In this document: positions 32,115 through 40,928 of the stretch, piece by piece
Layout of the letters: every line of letters begins with the position of its first letter
Position numbering within the stretch: position 1 is the stretch's first letter
Assembly (NCBI RefSeq): GCF_013362995.1
Contig: NZ_JABWDV010000227.1
Location: 1-64,000 of the forward strand
Direction: 5' to 3'
DNA: 64,000 nucleotides
Origin: Streptomyces sp. TRM64462
GTDB lineage: Bacteria; Actinomycetota; Actinomycetes; Streptomycetales; Streptomycetaceae
The notes under the pieces: model-generated
Told to the model about the DNA's origin: nothing
Seen by the model: the letters and a program-made list of their open reading frames with translations, nothing else
Database searches by the model: none
Program-made: the position numbers and the translations under genes

Positions 32115-34508
32115 ATGGCGGGGCTCCTCGACCCACAGCAGTCCTACGACTCGGTCTCTCTCGCCGCCGCGGTTCTCACCGACGAGAACCGGATCATCGT
32201 GATCGTCATCGCGGCCGTGGCGCTGATCGCCCTGATCGTCGCCCAACTGCTCGTACGCCAGGTACTGGCGGCCGGCGAAGGCACCGACGCGATGAAAAAG
32301 ATCGCAGCGGCGATCCAGGAAGGCGCAAACGCATATCTCGCACGGCAGCTGCGGACCGTGGCGGTCTTCGCCGTCGTGGTGTTCTTCCTCCTCATGCTGC
32401 TTCCGGCCGACGACTGGTCGCAGCGCGCGGGGCGCTCCCTCTTCTTCCTCGTCGGCGCGCTTTTCTCCGCCGTCACCGGATACCTCGGCATGCGTCTCGC
32501 CGTACGCAGCAATGTGCGCGTCGCCGCCGCGGCGCGTGAAGCGACGCCCGGGCCCGGCGAGCCGGAAAAGGATCTGACGGCCGTCTCGCACAAGGCCATG
32601 AAGATCGCTTTCCGTACGGGCGGAGTCGTCGGCATGTTCACCGTCGGCCTCGGCCTGCTCGGCGCCTCCTGTGTCGTCCTCGTCTACGCCGCGGACGCCC
32701 CCAAGGTCCTGGAGGGCTTCGGCCTCGGCGCCGCGCTCATCGCCATGTTCATGCGAGTCGGCGGCGGCATCTTCACCAAGGCGGCCGACGTCGGCGCCGA
32801 CCTCGTCGGCAAGGTCGAGCAGGGCATCCCCGAGGACGACCCGCGCAACGCCGCCACCATCGCCGACAACGTCGGCGACAACGTGGGCGACTGCGCGGGC
32901 ATGGCGGCCGACCTGTTCGAGTCGTACGCCGTGACCCTCGTCGCCGCGCTGATCCTCGGCTCGGCGGCCTTCGGCGACCTCGGGCTCGCGTTCCCCCTGA
33001 TCGTGCCGGCGATCGGCGTCGTCACCGCGATGATCGGCATCTTCGCGGTGGCGCCGCGGCGCGCCGACCGCAGCGGGATGACCGCCATTAACCGCGGTTT
33101 CTTCATCTCCGCGGTGATCTCCCTCGCCCTCGTGGCCGCCGCCGCCTTCGTCTACCTGCCCGGTTCGTACGCCGAGCTGGAGGGTGTCACGGACCCCGCC
33201 GTACAGACGCACGGCGGCGACCCGCGCGTCCTCGCCCTCGTGGCCGTCGCGCTCGGCATCGTGCTGGCCGCGCTCATCCAGCAGCTGACGGGCTACTTCA
33301 CCGAGACCGGCCGACGCCCCGTGAAGGACGTCGGCAAGTCGTCGCTGACCGGCCCGGCCACCGTCGTCCTCGCGGGCGTCTCTCTCGGCCTGGAGTCGGC
33401 CGTGTATACGGCGCTCCTCATCGGCCTCGCCGTCTACGGCGCGTTCCTGCTCGGCGGCGCGTCGATCATGCTCGCGCTGTTCGCCGTCGCGCTCGCCGGC
33501 ACCGGTCTGCTCACCACGGTCGGCGTGATCGTCGCCATGGACACGTTCGGCCCGGTATCCGACAACGCCCAGGGCATCGCCGAGATGTCCGGCGACGTCC
33601 AGGGCGCGGGCGCCCAGGTCCTCACCGACCTCGACGCCGTCGGCAACACCACCAAGGCCATCACCAAGGGCATCGCCATCGCCACGGCCGTACTCGCCGC
33701 GGCGGCGCTCTTCGGCTCGTACCGGGACGCCATCGCGACCGCCGTCGCGGACGTCGGGGCCAGGGCGACCGAGATGACCCTCAGCATGGACATCTCCCAG
33801 CCCAACAACCTCGTCGGCCTCATCCTCGGGGCCGCGGTGGTCTTCCTCTTCTCCGGGCTGGCCATCAACGCCGTGTCGCGGTCGGCCGGCTCGGTCGTCT
33901 ACGAGGTGCGCCGCCAGTTCCGGGAGCACCCCGGGATCATGGATTACAGCGAGAAACCGGAGTACGGGCGCGTCGTCGACATCTGCACCAAGGACGCCCT
34001 TCGCGAACTGGCGACCCCCGGCCTGCTCGCCGTGATGGCGCCCATCGCGGTCGGCTTCACGCTCGGCGTCGGCGCGCTCGGCGCGTTCCTCGCGGGCGCC
34101 ATCGGCACCGGCATCCTCATGGCGATCTTCCTGGCCAACTCGGGCGGCGCCTGGGACAACGCCAAGAAGCTCGTCGAGGACGGCCACCACGGCGGCAAGG
34201 GCAGCGACGCACACGCCGCCACGGTCATCGGCGACACGGTCGGCGACCCGTTCAAGGACACCGCAGGTCCGGCCATCAACCCGCTGCTCAAGGTCATGAA
34301 CCTGGTGGCGCTGCTCATCGCCCCCGCCGTCGTGCAGTTCGGCTACGGCGACGACGCCAGTCCGGGCGTACGGGCGGCGGTGGCGGCCATCGCGATCGTC
34401 ATCATCATCGCGGCGGTGTACGCGTCCAAGCGGCGCCGTGTCGCCGGGGACGACGAGGACACGCCCCGGCGTGTCGCGGGCTCCCCGGACGAGGCGCCCG
34501 TGCCCTGA
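32115..34508 (+). CDS. hppA: Membrane H+-translocating pyrophosphatase
   Basis: 797 residues, about 16 transmembrane helices. It hydrolyses pyrophosphate and pumps protons. The catalytic signature DVGADLVGKVE and DNVGDNVGDCAGMAADLFESY is near residues 228-275. GNTTKA near residue 510 has Lys at the position that distinguishes potassium-independent enzymes from potassium-dependent ones (Ala). A second acidic motif, IGDTVGDPFKDTAGPAIN, lies near the C-terminus. The start ATG follows AAGGAGGACGA. A possible -10 TAGAAT is at 32072-32077 without a good -35. Confidence 0.96.
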   Translation: MAGLLDPQQSYDSVSLAAAVLTDENRIIVIVIAAVALIALIVAQLLVRQVLAAGEGTDAMKKIAAAIQEGANAYLARQLRTVAVFAVVVFFLLMLLPADDWSQRAGRSLFFLVGALFSAVTGYLGMRLAVRSNVRVAAAAREATPGPGEPEKDLTAVSHKAMKIAFRTGGVVGMFTVGLGLLGASCVVLVYAADAPKVLEGFGLGAALIAMFMRVGGGIFTKAADVGADLVGKVEQGIPEDDPRNAATIADNVGDNVGDCAGMAADLFESYAVTLVAALILGSAAFGDLGLAFPLIVPAIGVVTAMIGIFAVAPRRADRSGMTAINRGFFISAVISLALVAAAAFVYLPGSYAELEGVTDPAVQTHGGDPRVLALVAVALGIVLAALIQQLTGYFTETGRRPVKDVGKSSLTGPATVVLAGVSLGLESAVYTALLIGLAVYGAFLLGGASIMLALFAVALAGTGLLTTVGVIVAMDTFGPVSDNAQGIAEMSGDVQGAGAQVLTDLDAVGNTTKAITKGIAIATAVLAAAALFGSYRDAIATAVADVGARATEMTLSMDISQPNNLVGLILGAAVVFLFSGLAINAVSRSAGSVVYEVRRQFREHPGIMDYSEKPEYGRVVDICTKDALRELATPGLLAVMAPIAVGFTLGVGALGAFLAGAIGTGILMAIFLANSGGAWDNAKKLVEDGHHGGKGSDAHAATVIGDTVGDPFKDTAGPAINPLLKVMNLVALLIAPAVVQFGYGDDASPGVRAAVAAIAIVIIIAAVYASKRRRVAGDDEDTPRRVAGSPDEAPVP

Positions 34509-34536
34509 CTCGCAGCGTCCATGACACAAGATCAGG

Positions 34537-34578
34537 GGCCCGGCGTACGTGTCCGCTTGAGGGCGCGGACCCCGGGCC
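34537..34578. terminator. Nested hairpin after hppA
   Basis: GGCCCGG (34537-34543) pairs with CCGGGCC (34572-34578), enclosing GTCCGC/GCGGAC (34551-34556, 34565-34570). It is well placed as the hppA terminator, without a U-tract. Confidence 0.6.
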
Positions 34579-34618
34579 TCACGCTGCCGGGCCACCGCCG
34601 TCGTGAGCCTTGTCTCTC

Positions 34619-34647
34619 TTGGTGCAAATGGCTGCAATACCTAACAT
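34619..34647 (+). promoter_or_regulatory. Candidate promoter of the lipoprotein gene
   Basis: TTGGTG (34619-34624), a 17-base spacer, then TAACAT (34642-34647). Spacing is ideal for a vegetative-type promoter and the segment is AT-rich for this genome. Transcription would start near 34654, about 70 bases before the GTG at 34726. Confidence 0.5.
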
Positions 34648-34725
34648 AGCGGGCGTACGACACGCGGATGTCGCCCACTTGGCGTGTATGTTCCGGGGCC
34701 GAGAGCCTTGGAAGGGACCGATCCG

Positions 34726-35403
34726 GTGAACAAGAAGCTTGCAGCCGCACTGTCCGGCGGCGCGGTGCTGGTACTCGTGCTGTCGGGCTGCAGCGACGAC
34801 GGCGGCGACGACGGCAAGGTGGACGCCTGGGCGAAGACGTTCTGCGACCAGGCGAAGCCGCAGATTCAGAAGCGGGCCAACGCCCAGCAGGCCATCATCT
34901 CGACGGCGGCCGACGGCAAGCCCGCCGATGTCCAGGCCGCGGACTCGAAGGCGTTCCAGGACATCGCCGACACGAACAAGGCGCTGGCCAAGGCGGTCCA
35001 GGACGCTGGAGTTCCGCCCATCGAGAACGGTGAGCAGCTCCAGCAGGACGCGGTCAAGGAGCTCAACTCGACCGCCACCGCGTACGAGGGTCTGCGGAAG
35101 CAGGTCGACGCCCTCGACCCCAAGGACCAGCAGAAGTTCGCGGACGGCCTCCAGGGCGTCGCGGACGGGCTGAAGAAGATCGAGAAGATGGACCAGGACG
35201 CGCTGGGCAAGATCCAGTCCGGCGAACTGGGCCAGGCGATGGCCAAGCAGCCCGGCTGCCAGAACGCCGCGCCGTCGGCCCCCACGGCCAAGGCGACCAG
35301 CCCGGCGGCGCAGCCCGGCGCGGACGCCTCGGCGTCGCCGTCCGACGGAGCGTCGGCCTCCTCGGCCTCGCCCTCGGCGTCGGCGAGCCGCAAGTCCGAC
35401 TAG
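34726..35403 (+). CDS. Small secreted lipoprotein
   Basis: 225 residues from GTG 34726 (GGAAGGG upstream). Signal peptide KKLAAALSGGAVLVLVLSGC with the lipobox cysteine near residue 22, then a short Asp/Gly linker. A helical domain with Lys/Gln/Asp-rich amphipathic helices follows (residues ~35-165). One Cys near 38 and one near 178 may form a disulfide. The tail is Ala/Ser/Pro-rich. The function is unknown; the ortholog position between hppA and the methyltransferase is conserved in Streptomyces. Confidence 0.75.
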   Translation: MNKKLAAALSGGAVLVLVLSGCSDDGGDDGKVDAWAKTFCDQAKPQIQKRANAQQAIISTAADGKPADVQAADSKAFQDIADTNKALAKAVQDAGVPPIENGEQLQQDAVKELNSTATAYEGLRKQVDALDPKDQQKFADGLQGVADGLKKIEKMDQDALGKIQSGELGQAMAKQPGCQNAAPSAPTAKATSPAAQPGADASASPSDGASASSASPSASASRKSD

Positions 35404-35468
35404 CAGCTCCGACCCGCTGGCAGCTCCGACCCGCTGGCAGGTCCGGCCGGCTAGCAGGTCCGGCCGGC
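35404..35468. repeat. 17-bp tandem repeat, nearly four copies
   Basis: The unit CAGCTCCGACCCGCTGG occurs at 35404-35420 and 35421-35437. A variant, CAGGTCCGGCCGGCTAG, occurs at 35438-35454 and again incomplete at 35455-35468. The array begins at the lipoprotein stop codon and looks like recent slippage. Confidence 0.8.
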
Positions 35469-35477
35469 GACAAGCGG

Positions 35478-35507
35478 CGGCCCGGTTATCCACAGGAAGC
35501 CGGGCCG
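35478..35507. promoter_or_regulatory. Hairpin with a DnaA box in its loop
   Basis: CGGCCCGG (35478-35485) pairs with CCGGGCCG (35500-35507). The 14-base loop contains TTATCCACA (35486-35494), a perfect classical DnaA box. The stem may simply terminate the lipoprotein transcript. Confidence 0.45.
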
Positions 35508-35544
35508 TTCGTCGGATGTCCGTGGCGGCGGTCACAATGAGCAT

Positions 35545-37101
35545 GTGAGTACGACCAGCCAGACCGCCGCCACCCTGCCCGTACCCGACCACGCCGATCG
35601 CCTGCGCGCCGCCTTCCTCGCCGCCGGCTTCACCGCCGACGGGCTCCTCGAACGGCTCGGGGCGTCCGCCTACGCCGCGCTCGCCCGCAGCGAGACGGTG
35701 CCCGCCCTGCGCGCCACCCGCGGGGAAGGGGCGCTGGACACGCTCGTGCGCCTGTTCCTGCTCCAGCAGCCCGTACCGGCCGAGCAGGCCCGTGCCGCCC
35801 TCCCGCTGGACGAGGCGCTCGCCGACGGCTGGGTGATACGGGACACGGGGGCGGACGGAGAAGCCGTACGGGCCACCGTCGACGTACGGCCGTACGGCGG
35901 ACCGCAGGGCCAGGACTGGTACGTGGTCGCCGACCTCGGGTGCGCCGTGGGCGGCGCCGGCGGGGCGAGCGGCCGCGGCGAGGGCGTGGTCCTCGGCGTG
36001 GGCGGCGCGTCCACCACGCTCGCCGGTCTCACCGTACGGACACCCGTCGCCTCGGCGCTCGACCTCGGGACGGGCTGCGGCATCCAGGCGCTGTACGCCA
36101 CGCAGCACGCCACGCGCGTGACGGCGACCGATCTGAACCCGAGGGCACTGCAGTTCGCCCGGCTCACCCTGGCGCTGTCGGGGGCACCGGAGGCCGACCT
36201 GCGGACGGGTTCGCTGTTCGAGCCGGTGGGCTCGGAGACGTACGACCTGATCGTGTCCAACCCGCCGTTCGTCATCTCCCCCGGGGCGCGCCTCACGTAC
36301 CGGGACGGCGGGATGGGCGGCGACGACCTGTGCCGCACGCTGGTCCAGCAGGCGGGGGAGCGGCTCAACGAAGGGGGATACGCGCAGTTTCTGGCCAACT
36401 GGCAGCACGTCGAAGGGGAGGACTGGAAGGAGCGGGTCCGCTCGTGGGTCCCGCAGGACTGCGACGCGTGGATCGTCCAGCGCGAGGTGCAGGACGCGAC
36501 GCAGTACGCCGAGTTGTGGCTGCGGGACGCGGGGGACCACCGGACGGCGCCCGAGGAGTACGCGGCGCGGTACGAGGCGTGGCTCGACGAGTTCGAGGAA
36601 CGGGGGACCAAGGCGGTCGGGTTCGGCTGGATCACGCTGCGGAAGCGGACGGCGGGCGCCGAGGGGGCGTCGGTCGTCGTCGAGGAGTGGCCGCACCCGG
36701 TCGAGCAGCCGCTCGGTGAGACGGTGAACGCGCACTTCGCCCGCCAGGACTACCTGCGGGCCCGGGACGACGCGGCGCTGCTCGCCGACAGCTTCGTGCT
36801 CGCGCCCGAGGTCGTGCAGGAGCAGGTCGGCCTGCCCGGGGCGGAGGATCCGGAGCATGTGATCCTTCGCCAGAACCGGGGCATGCGGCGGGCGACGAAG
36901 GTCGACACGGTGGGCGCGGGCTTCGCCGGCGTCTGCGACGGCAGCCTCAGCGCCGGCCGCATCCTGGACGCCATCGCCCAGTTGATGGGCGAGGACCCGG
37001 TGCTGCTCCGCGACCGCACGCCGCAGGCGATCCGCCTCCTGGTGGAGGAGGGCTTCCTGGAACCGGCCGAGAAGCCCACGCCCTCGCCGGCGACGGCATG
37101 A
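35545..37101 (+). CDS. Class I SAM-dependent methyltransferase
   Basis: 518 residues, GTG start. An N-terminal helical domain (residues 1-110) precedes a Rossmann methyltransferase: SALDLGTGCGIQAL (motif I, near 171), TATDLNPRAL (acidic motif) and DLIVSNPPFV (NPPF, near 237), the catalytic signature of N-methyltransferases acting on planar amide or amino groups (HemK/RlmG-like). A ~200-residue C-terminal region follows. RNA or protein substrates are both possible; the RlmF/RlmG-like layout favours rRNA. It is a conserved neighbour of topA. Confidence 0.85.
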   Translation: MSTTSQTAATLPVPDHADRLRAAFLAAGFTADGLLERLGASAYAALARSETVPALRATRGEGALDTLVRLFLLQQPVPAEQARAALPLDEALADGWVIRDTGADGEAVRATVDVRPYGGPQGQDWYVVADLGCAVGGAGGASGRGEGVVLGVGGASTTLAGLTVRTPVASALDLGTGCGIQALYATQHATRVTATDLNPRALQFARLTLALSGAPEADLRTGSLFEPVGSETYDLIVSNPPFVISPGARLTYRDGGMGGDDLCRTLVQQAGERLNEGGYAQFLANWQHVEGEDWKERVRSWVPQDCDAWIVQREVQDATQYAELWLRDAGDHRTAPEEYAARYEAWLDEFEERGTKAVGFGWITLRKRTAGAEGASVVVEEWPHPVEQPLGETVNAHFARQDYLRARDDAALLADSFVLAPEVVQEQVGLPGAEDPEHVILRQNRGMRRATKVDTVGAGFAGVCDGSLSAGRILDAIAQLMGEDPVLLRDRTPQAIRLLVEEGFLEPAEKPTPSPATA

Positions 37102-37394
37102 CGTCGGCCGCCTGACGTCTGACGGCCACGCCTGTCGGCCGCCCCTGCCCGCCGCCCGCCTGCCACCGCCCCCGCCCGTCGGGCCGCCCCGCTCGTCGGC
37201 CACCCGGCATCCCACGCCCGGGCGTGGGGCTCCGGTCGGGTGAACGGGTGGGGCGGGTCCCGTGCCGTTCACCCGTAATTCGCGCTCCCGACGCCCTGAG
37301 GTGTCAGCCTCGGCCCTGGGGGAACCCGCGGCGCCGCCACGGCGGCCCCGCGGGGCCGCCCAGAACCGGGAACACGGAGGGAACGGGGTACGGG

Positions 37395-37592
37395 ATGGAG
37401 AGCGGACCGGCCATCTTCGCCGGCACGGCGTTCGTGGTGTTCGGGGCGGGTCTGCTGGTGTGGACCGCGGCCCGCGTGCTGCACCGGGCGCCGGTCGCGC
37501 ACGGGGTGAACCCCGCGGCGGCGGTCGCGTTCGCGACGACGTTCGGTGCGGTGTGCGTCACGCTCGGGGTGTGGTGCTTCGGCCGGATCTGA
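37395..37592 (+). CDS. Small two-helix membrane protein (65 aa)
   Basis: 65 residues from ATG 37395 after GGTACGGG. Two hydrophobic segments (AIFAGTAFVVFGAGLLVW and AAAVAFATTFGAVCVTLGVW) are separated by a basic loop with HRAP. The position just before topA is conserved in Streptomyces. Function unknown. Confidence 0.65.
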   Translation: MESGPAIFAGTAFVVFGAGLLVWTAARVLHRAPVAHGVNPAAAVAFATTFGAVCVTLGVWCFGRI

Positions 37593-37891
37593 TCGGTGGC
37601 GTGAATCCGGCCCCGCTCTGTGCCCGGCCGTAGCCGGAACGTGGCCCTCCGCGCCTTGAGGGGAGTCCGGGCGGCAGGAATGCCAGAAGTCGGGTTACCG
37701 TTCGAGTGGCCGTTGCGGGCTTTCGCCGTTTGACACGGGGGCGGGTTGTACCGTCACACTCCGCAGCGACAGCAGCGTCACAGCCGTGGCGCCGTGCCCG
37801 CAGTGCCCGCGGTACGCGCCGTACACCCCGTACGGACGCTCGCACCGCGCCGCACGTGCCACCGAGCGTCGACCGGAGAGAAGAGCGAACG
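37593..37891. promoter_or_regulatory. Region upstream of topA
   Basis: About 300 bases without a supported gene. TTGACA occurs at 37730-37735; the best partner is a poor -10-like CACACT at 37755-37760, 19 bases on. The topA promoter is likely here but not pinned down. Confidence 0.35.
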
Positions 37892-40756
37892 TTGTCCCCG
37901 ACAAGCGAGACCGCACAGGGCGGCCGCCGGCTCGTCATCGTCGAGTCGCCTGCCAAGGCGAAGACGATCAAGGGCTACCTCGGCCCCGGCTACGTCGTCG
38001 AGGCGAGCGTCGGGCACATCCGCGACCTTCCGAACGGCGCCGCGGAGGTCCCCGAGAAGTACACCGGCGAGGTGCGCCGCCTCGGCGTGGACGTCGAGCA
38101 CGACTTCCAGCCGATCTACGTCGTCAACGCCGACAAGAAGGCCCAGGTCAGGAAGCTCAAGGAGCAGCTGGCCGAGTCCGACGAGCTCTTCCTCGCCACC
38201 GATGAGGACCGCGAGGGCGAGGCCATCGCATGGCACCTCCTCGAAGTGCTGAAGCCCAAGGTCCCCGTCCACCGGATGGTCTTCCACGAGATCACCAAGG
38301 ACGCGATCCGCCAGGCCGTGGCCAACCCGCGCGAGCTGAACAAGCGCATGGTCGACGCCCAGGAGACCCGCCGCATCCTCGACCGCCTCTACGGCTACGA
38401 GGTCTCGCCGGTCCTGTGGAAGAAGGTCATGCCGCGCCTGTCCGCGGGCCGGGTCCAGTCCGTCGCCACCCGGCTCGTCGTCGAGCGTGAGCGCGAGCGC
38501 ATCGCCTTCCGCTCCGCCGAGTACTGGGACCTCACCGGTGTCTTCGGCACCGGCCGCCCCGGCGACCCCTCCGACCCGTCGACCCTCACGGCCCGCCTCA
38601 GCAGCGTGGACGGCCGCCGCGTCGCACAGGGCCGCGACTTCGGCTCCGACGGGCAGCTCAAGAACGCGGGCCAGGTCCTGCACCTCGACGAGGCGAACGC
38701 CCGCGCCCTGGCCGCCGCCCTCGCCGACACGGCGTTCGGTGTCCGCTCGGTCGAGTCGAAGCCGTACCGCCGCTCCCCGTACGCGCCGTTCCGCACCACC
38801 ACCCTCCAGCAGGAGGCCAGCCGCAAGCTCGGCTTCGGTGCGAAGGCCACCATGCAGGTCGCCCAGAAGCTGTACGAGAACGGCTTCATCACCTACATGC
38901 GTACGGACTCGACGACGCTGTCCGACACGGCCGTCGCCGCCGCCCGCGCCCAGGTCACGCAGCTCTACGGCGCCGACTACCTGCCGGAGAAGCCGCGCAC
39001 GTACGCCGGGAAGGTCAAGAACGCGCAGGAGGCGCACGAGGCGATCCGCCCGTCGGGTGATCGTTTCCGCACGCCCGCCGAGACCGGACTGACCGGCGAC
39101 CAGTTCAGGCTGTACGAGCTGATCTGGAAGCGGACCGTCGCCTCCCAGATGAAGGACGCGGTCGGCAACTCCGTCACCGTCAAGATCGGCGGCCGCTCCG
39201 CCGACGGCCGCGACGCCGAGTTCAGCGCGTCCGGCAAGACGATCACCTTCCACGGCTTCATGAAGGCGTACGTGGAGGGGGCCGACGACCCGAACGCCGA
39301 GCTCGACGACCGCGAGCGCCGCCTCCCGCAGGTCGCCGAGGGCGACGCGCTGACCGCCGAGGAGATCACGGCGGACGGCCACGCCACCAAGCCGCCGGCC
39401 CGCTACACCGAGGCCTCCCTGGTCAAGGAGCTGGAAGAGCGCGAGATCGGCCGCCCGTCGACGTACGCGTCGATCATCGGCACGATCCTGGAGCGGGGCT
39501 ACGTCTTCAAGAAGGGCACGGCGCTCATCCCGTCCTTCCTCTCCTTCGCCGTGGTCAACCTGCTGGAGAAGCACTTCGGCCGGCTCGTCGACTACGACTT
39601 CACCGCGAAGATGGAGGACGACCTCGACCGCATCGCCCGCGGTGAGGCGCAGGCCGTGCCGTGGCTGAGGCGCTTCTACTTCGGTGAGGGCGAGGGCGCC
39701 GGCGCGCCCGGCGGCGCCGCCGAGGCCGGCAACGGCGACGGCGACCACCTCGGCGGTCTGAAGGAGCTGGTCACGGACCTCGGCGCGATCGACGCGCGCG
39801 AGATCTCGTCGTTTCCCGTCGGCAACGGCATCGTGCTGCGCGTCGGCCGCTACGGCCCGTACATCGAGCGCGGCGAGAAGGACACCGAGGGCCACCAGCG
39901 GGCCGACGTGCCCGCCGACCTCGCGCCCGACGAGCTGTCGGTCGAGTTCGCCGAGGAGCTGCTGGCCAAGCCCAGCGGCGAGTTCGAGCTGGGCAACGAC
40001 CCCGAGACCGGCCGCATGATCGTCGCGAAGGACGGCCGCTACGGGCCGTACGTCACGGAGATCCTGCCCGAGGGCACCCCGAAGACCGGCAAGAACGCGG
40101 TGAAGCCGCGCACGGCCTCCCTCTTCAAGTCGATGTCCCTCGACACGGTGACCCTGGAGGACGCGCTCAAGCTGATGTCGCTGCCGCGCGTCGTCGGTAC
40201 GGACGCCGAGGGCGTCGAGATCACCGCGCAGAACGGCCGCTACGGCCCGTACCTGAAGAAGGGCACCGACTCGCGCTCCCTGGAGAGCGAGGAGCAGCTC
40301 TTCACGATCACGCTGGACGAGGCCCTCGCGATCTACGCCCAGCCGAAGGTACGGGGCAGGGCCGCCGCCAAGCCCCCGCTGAAGGAGCTCGGCAACGACC
40401 CGGTCAGCGAGCGGCCCGTCGTCGTGAAGGACGGCCGCTTCGGCCCGTACGTCACGGACGGCGAGACGAACGCGACGCTGCGCAGCGGCGACAGCGTGGA
40501 GACGATCACGCCGGAGCGCGGGTTCGAGCTGCTCGCCGAGAAGCGGGCGAAGGGCCCGGCGAAGAAGACCGCGAAGAAGGCGGCGGCCAAGAAGGCGCCC
40601 GCCAAGAAGACCGCCGCGAAGAAGACGGCGGCGAAGAAGACGGCCGCCAAGAAGACGACGACGGCGAAGAAGACGACGGCCGCGAAGACGACGGCGGCTG
40701 CCAAGACGACGGCGGCGGCCAAGGCGTCCGCAGCCAAGGCGTCCGCGGACGAGTAG
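37892..40756 (+). CDS. topA: DNA topoisomerase I
   Basis: 954 residues from a TTG start (LSPTSETAQGG); GGAGAG lies upstream and the frame has no better start near the conserved RRLVIVESPAKAKTI opening. TOPRIM domain with ATDEDREGEAIAWHL, active-site Tyr in NGFITYMRTDSTTLS near residue 339, and GRPSTYASIIGTI later. In place of zinc fingers the C-terminal half has four or five repeats of a small basic domain (GRYGPY). The end is a Lys/Ala-rich tail (KKTAAKKTAAKK-type) typical of actinobacterial TopA, needed for processivity. Essential relaxing enzyme. Confidence 0.96.
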   Translation: MSPTSETAQGGRRLVIVESPAKAKTIKGYLGPGYVVEASVGHIRDLPNGAAEVPEKYTGEVRRLGVDVEHDFQPIYVVNADKKAQVRKLKEQLAESDELFLATDEDREGEAIAWHLLEVLKPKVPVHRMVFHEITKDAIRQAVANPRELNKRMVDAQETRRILDRLYGYEVSPVLWKKVMPRLSAGRVQSVATRLVVERERERIAFRSAEYWDLTGVFGTGRPGDPSDPSTLTARLSSVDGRRVAQGRDFGSDGQLKNAGQVLHLDEANARALAAALADTAFGVRSVESKPYRRSPYAPFRTTTLQQEASRKLGFGAKATMQVAQKLYENGFITYMRTDSTTLSDTAVAAARAQVTQLYGADYLPEKPRTYAGKVKNAQEAHEAIRPSGDRFRTPAETGLTGDQFRLYELIWKRTVASQMKDAVGNSVTVKIGGRSADGRDAEFSASGKTITFHGFMKAYVEGADDPNAELDDRERRLPQVAEGDALTAEEITADGHATKPPARYTEASLVKELEEREIGRPSTYASIIGTILERGYVFKKGTALIPSFLSFAVVNLLEKHFGRLVDYDFTAKMEDDLDRIARGEAQAVPWLRRFYFGEGEGAGAPGGAAEAGNGDGDHLGGLKELVTDLGAIDAREISSFPVGNGIVLRVGRYGPYIERGEKDTEGHQRADVPADLAPDELSVEFAEELLAKPSGEFELGNDPETGRMIVAKDGRYGPYVTEILPEGTPKTGKNAVKPRTASLFKSMSLDTVTLEDALKLMSLPRVVGTDAEGVEITAQNGRYGPYLKKGTDSRSLESEEQLFTITLDEALAIYAQPKVRGRAAAKPPLKELGNDPVSERPVVVKDGRFGPYVTDGETNATLRSGDSVETITPERGFELLAEKRAKGPAKKTAKKAAAKKAPAKKTAAKKTAAKKTAAKKTTTAKKTTAAKTTAAAKTTAAAKASAAKASADE

Positions 40757-40787
40757 GCACTCACGCTCCGCCGGTCGGCAGGCCGTA

Positions 40788-40832
40788 CGACCGCCCCGGA
40801 CCGCCGCCCTCGTGGCCGGCCCGGGGCGGTCG
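40788..40832. terminator. topA terminator hairpin
   Basis: CGACCGCCCCGG (40788-40799) pairs perfectly with CCGGGGCGGTCG (40821-40832), with a GC-rich 21-base loop. No U-tract. Confidence 0.75.
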
Positions 40833-40928
40833 TGCGCGCAGGAGCCACGGAAAGTGCGTGCGTCCACGTGTTCGACCCCCGGTAGGCGGGCGCCCCGCTC
40901 TGTCGGCGGGGCCCGATAGGCTGAGGGG

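Noticed and set aside
31932-34637. A 901-codon minus-strand open frame opposite hppA
   Set aside because: hppA is certain; the antisense frame is charged low-complexity sequence typical of a shadow.
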